NCBI GenBank assembly: GCA_023443125.1
Contig: JAEZVO010000082.1
Span: 1 to 19,566 of the forward strand
Direction: 5' to 3'
Source of the DNA: Actinomycetes bacterium
GTDB lineage: Bacteria; Actinomycetota; Actinomycetes; Propionibacteriales; Propionibacteriaceae
Length of the DNA: 19,566 bases
Position numbers and translations under genes: made by a program. Positions 6,627 through 14,285 of the stretch are shown piece by piece. Within the stretch, counting starts at the first letter, position 1; the number at the start of each line of letters is the position of its first letter. The notes beneath the pieces are model-generated. The model was not told the DNA's origin and did not search any database. It worked only from the letters and a program-made list of their open reading frames with translations.

Positions 6627-8783
6627 TCAGGTTCTGTGGAAAAACTTGAGTGTGAGGGAGTTCAGCACGACGAACACGGAGCTAAATGCCATGGCCGCCC
6701 CGGCGATCATCGGTGTGAGGAAACCGAACGCGGCAAGCGGAATCGCTGCGGTGTTGTACCCAAACGCCCACACCAGGTTGGAGCGGATCTTGCGCAGCGT
6801 GGCGCGAGAGAGCCGGATCGCGTCGACGGCGGCCCGCAGGTCGTGGCGCATGAGGGTAATGTCGCCGGCGGCAATGGCCGCGTCAGTGCCCGAGCCCATC
6901 GCGATGCCGAGGTCTGCCTGCGCGAGCGCGGCGGCGTCGTTCACACCGTCGCCCACCATGGCCACCTGCCGCCCGGAGCGCTGGAACTCCTTCACGGCCT
7001 GCACCTTGCCCTCCGGCGTCACGCCGGCGCGGACCTCGTCGATGCCGACAGCCCTGGCCACAGCCTGCGCCGACGCGTCGTTGTCGCCGGTGAGTAGCAC
7101 CGGCGTGAGCCCGAGGTGCCGGAGTTCGGCGACGACGTCGGCGGCGTCGGGTTTCACGGTGTCCGCGACGACGACGCGCCCCAGCACTCGTTCCCGCTCG
7201 GCCACCCACACTTCGGAGCCGACGGTGCCGGACGCACGCTCAGGCGTGGCGAGTCCGAGCTGATCGAGCAGCGCCGCGCTTCCCGCCCAGGTCTCCACAC
7301 CGTCGACGAACCCGCGCACGCCCCTGCCGGGGAGGTTCTCGAAGTCGATGAGGTCGCCCGTCGCCTCCGCCATCAGCGCACGGGCGATCGGGTGTTCGGA
7401 TGCGGATTCGACGGTTGCCACCGCGCGCAGTAATTCCTCGGGCGAGACGCCGTCGGCGGGCTCTACGCTGCTCACCGACATGGCGCCGGTGGTCAGCGTG
7501 CCGGTCTTATCGAGGCAGATGGTGCGCACGTTGCGCGCCTGCTCCAGCACCTGCGGGCCGCGGATCACCACGCCCAGCTCGGCGCCGCGACCGGTGCCCA
7601 CCATGAGCGCCGACGGCGTGGCCAGCCCGAGCGCGCACGGGCAGGCGATGATGAGCACCGCAATGCCTGCGGACAACGCGACGGTGAAGCCGGAACCGAG
7701 GAGGAGATGCGCGACGAAGGTGATGACGGCGATGGCAATCACGGCAGGCACGAAGATTTCGGTGACCTTGTCCGCCAACCGCTGCACCTTGGCCTTGCCA
7801 GACTGCGCCTGCTCGACGAGACGCGCCATGTGCGCGAGCTGCGAGTCTTCACCCACCGCCGTGGCGCGTACGACGAGGCGCCCGGTGGTGTTCACCGCTC
7901 CCCCGACGACGCCGCTGCCCGGCTCGACTTCCACGGGGAGGGACTCACCGGTCAGGATGGATTGATCGACGGCGGATCGCCCGTCGGTGACCACACCGTC
8001 GGCGGCGATCTTCTCACCAGGGCGCACAACGAACTCGTCGCCGACGCGCAGGAGGCGCACGTCGATGTCCTGCTCGACACCGTCGACGAGCCGCCTCGCC
8101 CGTTTGGCGCCCACTTCGAGCAGCGCGCGCATGGCCTTGCCAGACTCGCGCTTGGCCTTCGCTTCGATGAACCTTCCGAAAAGCAGGAATGCGACGATCG
8201 CCACCGCCGCTTCAAAGTAGACGAACCCCATCGCGTCCTGGCGCGAGAGGGTGAACTCAAAGCGGTGCACAACACCGATGTGGCCGGCGTGGCCGAAGAA
8301 CATGGTGAAGTACGACCACGCCATCGCCGTGAGCGTGCCCACGGTGACGAGCGTGTCCATGGTGGTGGAGCCGTGCCGAAGATTCGTCCAGGTGGCCTTG
8401 TGGAAGCCGCGCCCGCACCAGAACACGACGACGGTGGCGAGCACCATCGCCACCCACTGCCAGGCCGGGAATTGCAGCGCGGGAACCATGGATACGACGA
8501 TCACCGGCACCGCCAGCGCCATGGCCAGCAGCATCCGGGGGCGCAGCGCGTCGGCCTCGTCCTGGGCAGGCGCATCCGGCTGCGGCATCGTCGCGCCGTA
8601 TCCGGCCTTCTCTACGACGCCGATGAGCTGCTCGACCGTGATCTCCTCTGGAGCCTCGACGGTGGCCCGCTCTGTCGCGTAGTTCACCGCCGCCTGCACG
8701 CCGTCGACCTTGTTGAGCTTCTTCTCAATCCGGGCAGCGCACGATGCGCACGTCATGCCTTGGATATCCAGCTGCGTAATCAA
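6627..8783 (-). CDS. copA: Copper-translocating P1B-type ATPase CopA
   Basis: Exports Cu(I) across the membrane using ATP. The 718-residue protein has one N-terminal heavy-metal domain (GMTCASC at 9-15), a helix pair before the actuator, TGES at 278-281, the transport-site CPC at 381-383, the phosphorylated D425 in DKTGT, the SEHP motif at 462-465, a GDGVND hinge, and the YN and MAFSS residues of the last two helices that complete a P1B-1 (Cu+) site. All catalytic residues are present. The start is a TTG at 8783, backed by GAAGGAA at 8787-8793; no in-frame ATG lies upstream before the repeat region, and the metal motif begins nine residues in. It is third in csoR-copZ-copA. I find no second CsoR-type operator in the 280 bases in front of it, so expression probably depends on read-through from the csoR promoter. 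Confidence 0.96.
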   Translation of the reverse strand: MITQLDIQGMTCASCAARIEKKLNKVDGVQAAVNYATERATVEAPEEITVEQLIGVVEKAGYGATMPQPDAPAQDEADALRPRMLLAMALAVPVIVVSMVPALQFPAWQWVAMVLATVVVFWCGRGFHKATWTNLRHGSTTMDTLVTVGTLTAMAWSYFTMFFGHAGHIGVVHRFEFTLSRQDAMGFVYFEAAVAIVAFLLFGRFIEAKAKRESGKAMRALLEVGAKRARRLVDGVEQDIDVRLLRVGDEFVVRPGEKIAADGVVTDGRSAVDQSILTGESLPVEVEPGSGVVGGAVNTTGRLVVRATAVGEDSQLAHMARLVEQAQSGKAKVQRLADKVTEIFVPAVIAIAVITFVAHLLLGSGFTVALSAGIAVLIIACPCALGLATPSALMVGTGRGAELGVVIRGPQVLEQARNVRTICLDKTGTLTTGAMSVSSVEPADGVSPEELLRAVATVESASEHPIARALMAEATGDLIDFENLPGRGVRGFVDGVETWAGSAALLDQLGLATPERASGTVGSEVWVAERERVLGRVVVADTVKPDAADVVAELRHLGLTPVLLTGDNDASAQAVARAVGIDEVRAGVTPEGKVQAVKEFQRSGRQVAMVGDGVNDAAALAQADLGIAMGSGTDAAIAAGDITLMRHDLRAAVDAIRLSRATLRKIRSNLVWAFGYNTAAIPLAAFGFLTPMIAGAAMAFSSVFVVLNSLTLKFFHRT

Positions 8784-8820
8784 GAGTTCCTTCGTTTCTG
8801 CGTCAGTGGGCCATTTTCCC

Positions 8821-9050
8821 GGTGATTGAGTAGCGGGCGTAGCTCGCGTATCGAAATCCCGAGGCGCCGGGCTGGGTTTCGATACGCCGCCTCCGGCGGC
8901 TACTCAACCACCGGGACGAGGACACCGTTCACCCGACCGTCGAGTAGACCTGGTGCCTTTCTCCGACCGTCGAGTAGGCCCGAAGGGCCGTATCGAGACG
9001 CAGCGAGGGGTTTCGATACGCCCGCTGCGCGGGCTACTCAACCACCGGGG
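8821..9050. repeat. Cluster of palindromic intergenic repeats between copZ and copA
   Basis: Four or more copies of one repeat family in both orientations: 8821-8863, 8874-8915, 8963-9000 and 9007-9050, plus a fragment near 8935-8950. The shared pattern is GGTTTCGATACG, a GC-rich stem-loop that varies between copies, then CTACTCAACCACC. The variable part is always self-complementary (for example GCCGCC/GGCGGC), so each copy can fold in RNA or DNA. This is a REP-like intergenic repeat. The same family recurs at 11461-11701. No transposase is nearby. Confidence 0.85.
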
Positions 9051-9063
9051 AGAACAGCCCCGC

Positions 9064-9273
9064 TCAGGCCTCGACGACGGTGTAGTCGCCGGCCTCCTGC
9101 ACGGCCTCGAGGATGGCGTCGAACGGGATGCGGTCGTCGGAGGCGACGACCATCTGACCCCCGTCGAGCTGCACGCTGACGCCGTTGACGCCGTCGATAC
9201 CTTGAACTTCCTCGGTGACGTGATTCACGCAGTGCTGACAGGTCATGCCGGTGACGGTGTACTTCGTTTCCAT
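9064..9273 (-). CDS. copZ: CopZ-like copper chaperone (heavy-metal-associated domain)
   Basis: Small cytoplasmic Cu(I) carrier of 69 residues, a single ferredoxin-like HMA domain that hands copper to CopA and to the CsoR sensor. The metal-binding motif is GMTCQHC (C12, C15), followed by the usual VxGVxxVSVQLDGGQ strand. The ATG at 9273 is chosen because GAAGGA (9280-9285) precedes it at a good distance. An alternative ATG at 9294 would overlap the csoR stop as ATGA and add seven non-conserved residues. The 18 bases between the two genes indicate one transcript. Downstream of the stop the transcript runs into four palindromic repeats before reaching copA. Confidence 0.93.
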   Translation of the reverse strand: METKYTVTGMTCQHCVNHVTEEVQGIDGVNGVSVQLDGGQMVVASDDRIPFDAILEAVQEAGDYTVVEA

Positions 9274-9290
9274 GGGTATTCCTTCGCGTC

Positions 9291-9575
9291 TCATTTCGCC
9301 ATGCGGCGGATTGCCGCGGTGGCTTCTGCAATTTTCTCGTCGGCTTCCTGCCCGCCGTGCTGAATCGCGTGAGCGACGCAGTGGCCGAGGTGATCTTCCA
9401 GCAGCCCGAGCGAGACGGCTTTGAGCGCCGACTGGACTGCAGAGATCTGGGTGAGGATGTCGATGCAGTATTGATCTTCGGCCACCATGCGCGCGATGCC
9501 GCGCGTCTGGCCCTCAATCAGCTTCAGCCGCCGTAGATAACGCTCTTTCTGCGCGGTATAGCCGTGTGTTGTCAT
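9291..9575 (-). CDS. csoR: Copper-sensing transcriptional repressor CsoR
   Basis: All-helical tetrameric repressor that leaves its operator on binding Cu(I). It has 94 residues. The copper ligands match the family exactly: C37 in DQYCIDIL, then H62 and C66 in DHLGHCV (Cys-x24-His-x3-Cys). The basic helix RLKLIEGQTRGIARM at the N-terminus is the family DNA-contact region. Start: the ATG at 9575 has GGAGG at 9581-9585, five bases away; an upstream in-frame TTG at 9596 lies inside the promoter and is rejected. It is the first gene of csoR-copZ-copA, with the matching operator directly upstream, so it should repress its own operon. Confidence 0.95.
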   Translation of the reverse strand: MTTHGYTAQKERYLRRLKLIEGQTRGIARMVAEDQYCIDILTQISAVQSALKAVSLGLLEDHLGHCVAHAIQHGGQEADEKIAEATAAIRRMAK

Positions 9576-9592
9576 CGCATCCTCCACGCCCG

Positions 9593-9621
9593 ACAATACC
9601 CCCTCGGGGTATCTCCTTCAA
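9593..9621 (-). promoter_or_regulatory. csoR promoter with embedded CsoR operator
   Basis: On the minus strand, a -35 box TTGAAG (9616-9621) and a -10 box TATTGT (9593-9598) are exactly 17 bases apart. The spacer holds a pseudo-palindrome, ATACCCC-CTC-GGGGTAT (9596-9612), with perfect 7-base arms. This is the known CsoR operator form (A/T arms flanking C and G runs). Repressor binding would cover both the spacer and the -10 box. The predicted transcription start lies close to the GGAGG ribosome site, so the leader would be very short. Confidence 0.85.
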
Positions 9622-9628
9622 GGCTGAG

Positions 9629-9680
9629 CGTGGATAAGCCTGAGTATTTTCCGCCACTTATCCACATCGACTGTGGATAA
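9629..9680. promoter_or_regulatory. DnaA boxes, csoR-proximal group
   Basis: Three boxes. TTATCCACA at 9658-9666 is perfect on the plus strand. TGTGGATAA at 9672-9680 is perfect on the minus strand, facing the first with five bases between them. CGTGGATAA at 9629-9637 has one mismatch. Two perfect 9-mers within 23 bases are very unlikely by chance in GC-rich DNA. Confidence 0.75.
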
Positions 9681-9966
9681 GTCTGGTTTTTCCGCGAAAC
9701 CCCAAGTGACGAACACGTAAACAACCCAGACATACCTCCCCCTGCCGCGAGGTGCATCGTCGGGTGGTATCGCCGCGGGAAGAACTACATAACCCCTTGT
9801 CAGGGCGATATAGACCCAAAGGGGCGATGCGCGCCCCACACCACCACGACGACACGCCCGGAATTTGACAGAAGGTTACGAGCGTGCCGGGTGGACAATG
9901 TGGAGAAGTCGACAAAATCCGTGTATATAACGATTGCGTAACGCGATTTTTGCCCGAAAACCGTTT

Positions 9967-10018
9967 GTATCCACAAGTTTTAGGCGTGAGAATCGAACTT
10001 GTCCACAACTTGTCCACA
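9967..10018 (+). promoter_or_regulatory. DnaA boxes, dnaB-proximal group
   Basis: Three same-strand boxes: GTATCCACA (9967-9975), TTGTCCACA (9999-10007) and TTGTCCACA (10010-10018). The last two are identical and 11 bases apart, one helical turn. TTGTCCACA is the preferred DnaA box in GC-rich actinobacteria. They end 85 bases before the dnaB start. A degenerate inverted box lies at 9890-9898. Confidence 0.7.
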
Positions 10019-10103
10019 GGTTTTCCCCAACGTTGCACACAACCACTCGCAGCGTGACCTTGGCACGTGGCCTACCCTGAGGCCAGAAGATGAGGAGGCA
10101 GCG

Positions 10104-11447
10104 GTGTCGGAAGACGTCTACGGCCAGAATCCACCGCAGGATCTGGAAGCCGAGCAGAGCGTGCTGGGCGCCATGCTGATGAGCAAGGATGCGATCGCCG
10201 ACGTGGTCGAGGTGGTGCGCGGGGGCGACTTCTACCGACCCAATCACGAGATCATCTTCGACGCGATCGTCAACCTGTTTGGCCGAGGCGAGCCCGCAGA
10301 TACGGTCACCGTCGCAGGTGAACTCGGCAAGATGGGCGAGCTGCAGAAGATCGGCGGGCCGGTGTACCTGCACGATCTCCTCGCCTCCGTCTCCATCGCC
10401 GCCAACGCCATCTACTACGCCGAAATCGTTCGCGACAAGGCAATTCTCCGTCGCCTGGTGGAAGCTTCTATGCGCATCGCGCAGCTCGGGTACCGCGGCC
10501 AAGGCGAGGTGGACGACATCGTCGACGAGGCGCAGCAGACCCTCTACGAAGTCACCGATCGGCGCGCCGCCGAGGACTACCGCAGCCTCGCCGAACTCAT
10601 GGAACCCACCTTCGACGAGCTCGAAGACATCCAGTCCTCCAGCGATGCCCTCTCCGGAGTTCCGACGGGCTTCGTCGAACTCGACCGGCTCACCAACGGC
10701 CTCCACCCAGGCCAGATGGTGATCGTCGCCGCGCGCCCCGGCGTCGGCAAATCCACGTTCGCGCTCGACGTGTGCCGCGCGGCCGCCATTCACAACAACC
10801 TCACGACGGCGTTCTTCTCGCTGGAAATGAGCCGCACGGAGATCGTGATGAAGGTGCTGTCGGCCGAGGCGTCGGTGCATCTCGGGCGGCTGCGCGGCTC
10901 CAGCAAGATGGACGAAAACGATTGGCAGCGCGTCACCGATAAGGGCGTCATGCTGTCTGACAAGCCATTCTTCATCGACGACTCCCCTAACCTGACGATG
11001 ATGGAGATCCGCGCGAAGGCCCGTCGACTCAAGCAACGCAACGACCTGCAGCTCATCGTCGTCGACTACATCCAGCTCATGACGTCGGGCAAGAAGGTGG
11101 AGTCGCGCCAGCTCGAGGTCTCGGAGTTTTCGCGACAGATCAAGTTGCTCGCGAAAGAACTCGAGATCCCCGTCATCGCGCTGTCCCAGCTCTCGCGAAA
11201 CACGGAGCAGCGCAAGGATGGTGTGCCGCAGCTGTCCGACCTGCGTGAGTCCGGCTCGCTCGAGCAGGACGCCGACATCGTCATCATGCTGCACCGCCCC
11301 GAGCTGTACACACAGAACCCCACCGACGAGGAACGCGGCCAAGCGTTCTTCCACGTGCTCAAGCACCGCAACGGCGAGACCGGTCGCATCGACGCCCTCT
11401 TCCAAGGCCACTACTCGCGGTTCACCAACCCGCCGATCGGCGCGTAG
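10104..11447 (+). CDS. dnaB: Replicative DNA helicase DnaB
   Basis: Hexameric 5'-3' helicase that unwinds the replication fork. It has 447 residues, the normal size. The N-terminal helical primase-binding domain (about 10-110, starting PPQDLEAEQSVLGAML) is joined by a linker to a RecA-like motor (about 180-445). The Walker A is ARPGVGKST with K216, the catalytic Glu of FSLEMS is E241, the Walker B is LIVVDYIQL with D321, followed by SQLSR and the DLRESGSLEQDADIV block, and the arginine-rich end is RGQAFFHVLKHRNG. No intein interrupts the P-loop, unlike in some mycobacteria. Start: the GTG at 10104 has GAGGAGG at 10092-10098; an ATG at 9999 in the same frame would add 35 non-conserved residues running through the DnaA boxes. 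It stands alone, divergent from csoR. Confidence 0.97.
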   Translation: MSEDVYGQNPPQDLEAEQSVLGAMLMSKDAIADVVEVVRGGDFYRPNHEIIFDAIVNLFGRGEPADTVTVAGELGKMGELQKIGGPVYLHDLLASVSIAANAIYYAEIVRDKAILRRLVEASMRIAQLGYRGQGEVDDIVDEAQQTLYEVTDRRAAEDYRSLAELMEPTFDELEDIQSSSDALSGVPTGFVELDRLTNGLHPGQMVIVAARPGVGKSTFALDVCRAAAIHNNLTTAFFSLEMSRTEIVMKVLSAEASVHLGRLRGSSKMDENDWQRVTDKGVMLSDKPFFIDDSPNLTMMEIRAKARRLKQRNDLQLIVVDYIQLMTSGKKVESRQLEVSEFSRQIKLLAKELEIPVIALSQLSRNTEQRKDGVPQLSDLRESGSLEQDADIVIMLHRPELYTQNPTDEERGQAFFHVLKHRNGETGRIDALFQGHYSRFTNPPIGA

Positions 11448-11460
11448 CCCGGCGCCGCGT

Positions 11461-11701
11461 CTCGGGATTTCGATACGCGGACTACGCCCGCTACTCAATC
11501 ACCGAGGGCGAGCACCCGCGCCGGACCCCAGGTGGTTGAGTAGCGCCCGAAGGGCGCGTATCGAAACCTAGCTCCACTAGGTGGCAGTTTCTGGTCCATG
11601 TTTAGGCGCAAAACTGCCACATAAGCTCCCGTCTCGGGATTTCGACTCACTGCGTCTCGGGATTTCGACACGCGGGCTACGCCCGCTACTCAATCACCGA
11701 G
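11461..11701. repeat. Second cluster of palindromic repeats, between dnaB and the YhgE gene
   Basis: Same family as at 8821-9050. Copies at 11461-11506 and 11656-11701 are each 46 bases, in the same orientation and nearly identical, beginning CTCGGGATTTCGA and ending ACTCAATCACCGAG. A third, inverted copy is at 11531-11568, and a truncated copy at 11633-11655. The two 46-base copies end in complementary CTCGG/CCGAG arms. They lie where dnaB (plus) and the YhgE gene (minus) converge and could act as two-way terminators, though T-runs are absent. Apart from these repeats and the hairpin at 11567-11620 I see nothing else in 11448-11741. Confidence 0.85.
11567..11620. repeat. Paired hairpins unlike the surrounding repeats
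   Basis: A small hairpin CCTAG-CTCCA-CTAGG (11567-11581) runs directly into a second one. Its arms, GTGGCAGTTT (11581-11590) and AAACTGCCAC (11611-11620), are perfect over 10 bases with a 20-base loop. The sequence shares nothing with the GGTTTCGATACG family that flanks it on both sides. Confidence 0.55.
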
Positions 11702-11741
11702 AAGAGCCGGCAGCGGCTCAAATACCGAGGGGCGAAACCAT

Positions 11742-14285
11742 TTACGCGTAGCGGAGTTTGAACTGCGCCGGGGTGAGGCGGCGTCGCAGGGCGATGGCGA
11801 GCAGCGAGACACTCGCGAACAACACGGCGACGAGCACCATCGCAAACACTGCTGTGGTCACTGAGGCTCCCGCAAGCCAGGAGCGCACCAGCAGCATGCC
11901 GCCGTGCAGCGGGGATACCGCGGCCACCGGGTCAAGCCAACCGGGCACGCTCGAGCTCAGCCCGAGCGCGGTCGTCACCGCGAGCAGCACCAGCGCAATA
12001 CCGCGCCCGACGTGCCCAAGCCACCCCGCCAGCGCGTGCTGCGTGAACGCGAACACAACACCCAGCCCCGCGAGCAGCGCCATCAGGCTGACCGTACGCC
12101 CGAGCGACATCGACCACCACAGGCCACCCACGACGCCCAGCACCAGCCCGACAGCGGCGAGGAGCGCCGTCGGTAGCCCAACCGTGCGCAGCCACAGCAA
12201 CGCGCTCGGGGCACGCGACGTGACCACATCACTCGGCACCGGTCGCACGACGATGAACGCGGCCAGCGCGGCCAGCCACAGCCCGGCGACGAGGATCAGC
12301 GCCGACAGCGGCACTCCCCCGCGCGCCATCAAGGACTGGTCGGGGTCGATGGGCGTCGAGACGACGTCGCCGAGCGCCTTGCGGTCAGACTCGCTGTAGC
12401 TCGGAATCTGGCTCTTGCCCTCGGCGAGCTTGTCCGCGAACGTGCCGACGCCGTCGGAGAGCTTGGCGGCCCCGTCGTCGAGTTGGTTGATGCCGTCGGC
12501 AAGCTCCCCGGTTCCCGCAGCGGCCTGCGACACACCGTCGGTGTACTGCCACACGCCGTCGACGTACTGCAGGAGGCCACTGCTGAGCTTCTCGACGCCG
12601 CCCGGCAACGCACCAATTTCAGAGGCAAGGCGCTGAATCCCAGCGTTCAGCTTCGTCGCGCCGGCACCCAGTTGCTCACCGTTAGTCACCAGCGGTTGTG
12701 CCTCACGCTCCATGGTCTTGGCACCGTCGCGCAGCTTGCCGAGCCCGGTCTTGAGCTCGCCCATCTGCTGCTCGATCTCGCGCGGCATCACGTCGGCCAT
12801 CTGGTGGATACCCTTCGCGAGCTCGCGGTTGCTGTCGGCGAGCTGCCGAGAGCCGTCCTTCAGCTGCTGCAAGCCAGGCCCGAGCTGCTGCGCCTTATCC
12901 AGACCGTCGACGAGCTTGCCCAGCCCGTCCTCGCCTCGCGTTGCCGCGAGCTGCGCCAGCTCAAGGTACGTCTTGCCGCTCTCGGCCTCAGTGGAGTGCA
13001 GGAACTGCGTCGCCCGCTGGGCGCCTTGCTGGAAACCGTCCCCCATGGCCGCATCAACGCCAGCTTCGTAGGCGGCGCGACGTTCCTCGCAGACGGCGGG
13101 ATCGGCGTCGGTGCACCGGAACTGCGCCTTGAGCGCCTCGGCTGCCTGCGTGACCTCCTTCGGCGGAGCGAGAGCACCGCTGGCGTAGCCCTGCAACTGC
13201 CGGTCAAGTTCGACGACGCGCTCACCCAGCCCGGACACCTGCTGCTTGAGCTGCTTCGCCTGCTGCACCATCTCGTCGGTAACGAGCCCATCGAGCTGCT
13301 CGAGCGGCGCGACGGCCTGCTCGATGCCGTCGGCGAGCTCGGCGGCGCCGTCGGCGAGCTGGTCCGACCCTTCGACGAGCTGCTGCAGCTGCGAGAAGTC
13401 CATGTCGGCCGATTCGAGGCCGGTTACCACCTGGTCGAGCCCTCTGGAGAGCTGCCCGATGCCACCGACGAGCTGGGCGGTGCCGTCGGTGTACTGCTGC
13501 ACGCCCGGCAGGAGTTGGTTGGCGCCATCTGCGAGCTGCTGGACGCCCCCGACAAGCTGCGGCATCCGCCCCGACATCTGCTGCACCCCGTCGGCGATGT
13601 GCTTTCCGCCTGCGCGCAGCGGCTCGCCGTTCTCGTCGAGTTTGTGCATGCCGTCAGCCAGCTCCTTCGTGCCGTCAGCGGCCTGGCTCACACCGTCGGA
13701 GAGCTGCGACGAGCCAGACTTCAGTTGGGAGGCGCCGTCGACAATCTGCTCGAATTGCCCGCCGACTTCGTTGAATCCGACGTAGACCCCGTCGAGGTAC
13801 TGCGAGGTGAGCATCTTGTTCAGCGACTGCGTGGCGATGCGCGCGATCTCCTGCGCGAGGTTGGCGTCCCACGCGGGTGCGTTGCGCGAGGTGGTCACCT
13901 GAATGCGAGCCTTCTGCGCCGCGTCGGGGTCGTTCTTGGCGAACGACATGACGCGTTTCGAGAAGTCGGGCGCGATGGTCACGACGGCGGCGTACTCGCC
14001 CGACTTCAGCCCGTCAGCCGCGCTCTCCTCGTCGGCGAGGATCCAGTTGATGTTCTCGCCTTCACGCTCCATGATCTCGGCGCTCAGCTGGCGCCCCATA
14101 GGCACAGTCTTGCCGTCCACCTTGGTGCCCTCGTCGAGGTTGACGATGCCCGCAGTGACCTTCCGCTCGTCACCCTTGCCACTCAACCCGATGAGGCTTC
14201 CGACGACGAGCAGCGGCACCAGAAACAACGCCACCAGCGCCGCCCAGCTCGTTTTCCGGCCCTTCTTGATTCCTTCTGGCCTCAT
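11742..14285 (-). CDS. YhgE/Pip-family membrane protein with long extracellular coiled hairpin
   Basis: Integral membrane protein of 847 residues in the YhgE/Pip group, related in fold to ABC-2 permeases and to EsaA-like proteins. One N-terminal helix (about 14-35) is followed by a large outside domain and about five C-terminal helices (about 658-680, 698-723, 729-755, 760-778, 805-832). The outside domain has a globular start (40-170, AGIVNLDEG... typical of the family), then two long arms full of a seven-residue pattern of the type QLxDGxx (about 175-385 and 405-620). Between the arms lie the only two cysteines, C391 and C399, at what would be the tip. Function in this family is poorly known; phage reception and secretion or lipid roles are reported. 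The ATG at 14285 overlaps the MMPL stop as ATGA, and GGGGAG lies six bases before it, so the two genes are translationally coupled. Confidence 0.85.
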   Translation of the reverse strand: MRPEGIKKGRKTSWAALVALFLVPLLVVGSLIGLSGKGDERKVTAGIVNLDEGTKVDGKTVPMGRQLSAEIMEREGENINWILADEESAADGLKSGEYAAVVTIAPDFSKRVMSFAKNDPDAAQKARIQVTTSRNAPAWDANLAQEIARIATQSLNKMLTSQYLDGVYVGFNEVGGQFEQIVDGASQLKSGSSQLSDGVSQAADGTKELADGMHKLDENGEPLRAGGKHIADGVQQMSGRMPQLVGGVQQLADGANQLLPGVQQYTDGTAQLVGGIGQLSRGLDQVVTGLESADMDFSQLQQLVEGSDQLADGAAELADGIEQAVAPLEQLDGLVTDEMVQQAKQLKQQVSGLGERVVELDRQLQGYASGALAPPKEVTQAAEALKAQFRCTDADPAVCEERRAAYEAGVDAAMGDGFQQGAQRATQFLHSTEAESGKTYLELAQLAATRGEDGLGKLVDGLDKAQQLGPGLQQLKDGSRQLADSNRELAKGIHQMADVMPREIEQQMGELKTGLGKLRDGAKTMEREAQPLVTNGEQLGAGATKLNAGIQRLASEIGALPGGVEKLSSGLLQYVDGVWQYTDGVSQAAAGTGELADGINQLDDGAAKLSDGVGTFADKLAEGKSQIPSYSESDRKALGDVVSTPIDPDQSLMARGGVPLSALILVAGLWLAALAAFIVVRPVPSDVVTSRAPSALLWLRTVGLPTALLAAVGLVLGVVGGLWWSMSLGRTVSLMALLAGLGVVFAFTQHALAGWLGHVGRGIALVLLAVTTALGLSSSVPGWLDPVAAVSPLHGGMLLVRSWLAGASVTTAVFAMVLVAVLFASVSLLAIALRRRLTPAQFKLRYA

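Larger units (their letters stand above)
9576..10103. other. 528-base non-coding region between csoR and dnaB
   Basis: No convincing gene is seen on either strand. Near csoR it holds that gene's promoter and operator. It then carries six DnaA-box-like 9-mers in two groups, separated by about 290 bases. An A+T-richer stretch at about 9900-9990, including TATATAAC, lies just before the second group. A TTGACA at 9865-9870 could be a -35 box for dnaB, but no good -10 box sits at the right distance. TATAAC at 9926-9931 is another weak candidate. Confidence 0.7.

Noticed and set aside
8821..9050. Repeat cluster as a CRISPR array
   Set aside because: Copies are in both orientations, spacing is irregular and the variable part lies inside the repeat rather than between identical repeats; no cas genes.
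9274..9294. ATG at 9294 as the copZ start
   Set aside because: The seven extra residues are not conserved, and GAAGGA lies between it and the better ATG at 9273.
9629..10018. Region as the chromosomal oriC
   Set aside because: dnaA and dnaN are not adjacent, the box number is lower than usual for actinobacterial oriC, and a dnaB control role explains it equally well. Kept only as a finding.
9658..10038. 126-codon open frame on the minus strand between csoR and dnaB
   Set aside because: No ribosome site, no codon bias like the neighbours, and it runs through several DnaA boxes.
9876..11498. 540-codon open frame on the minus strand
   Set aside because: Antisense to dnaB and ends in a palindromic repeat; dnaB motifs are complete on the other strand.
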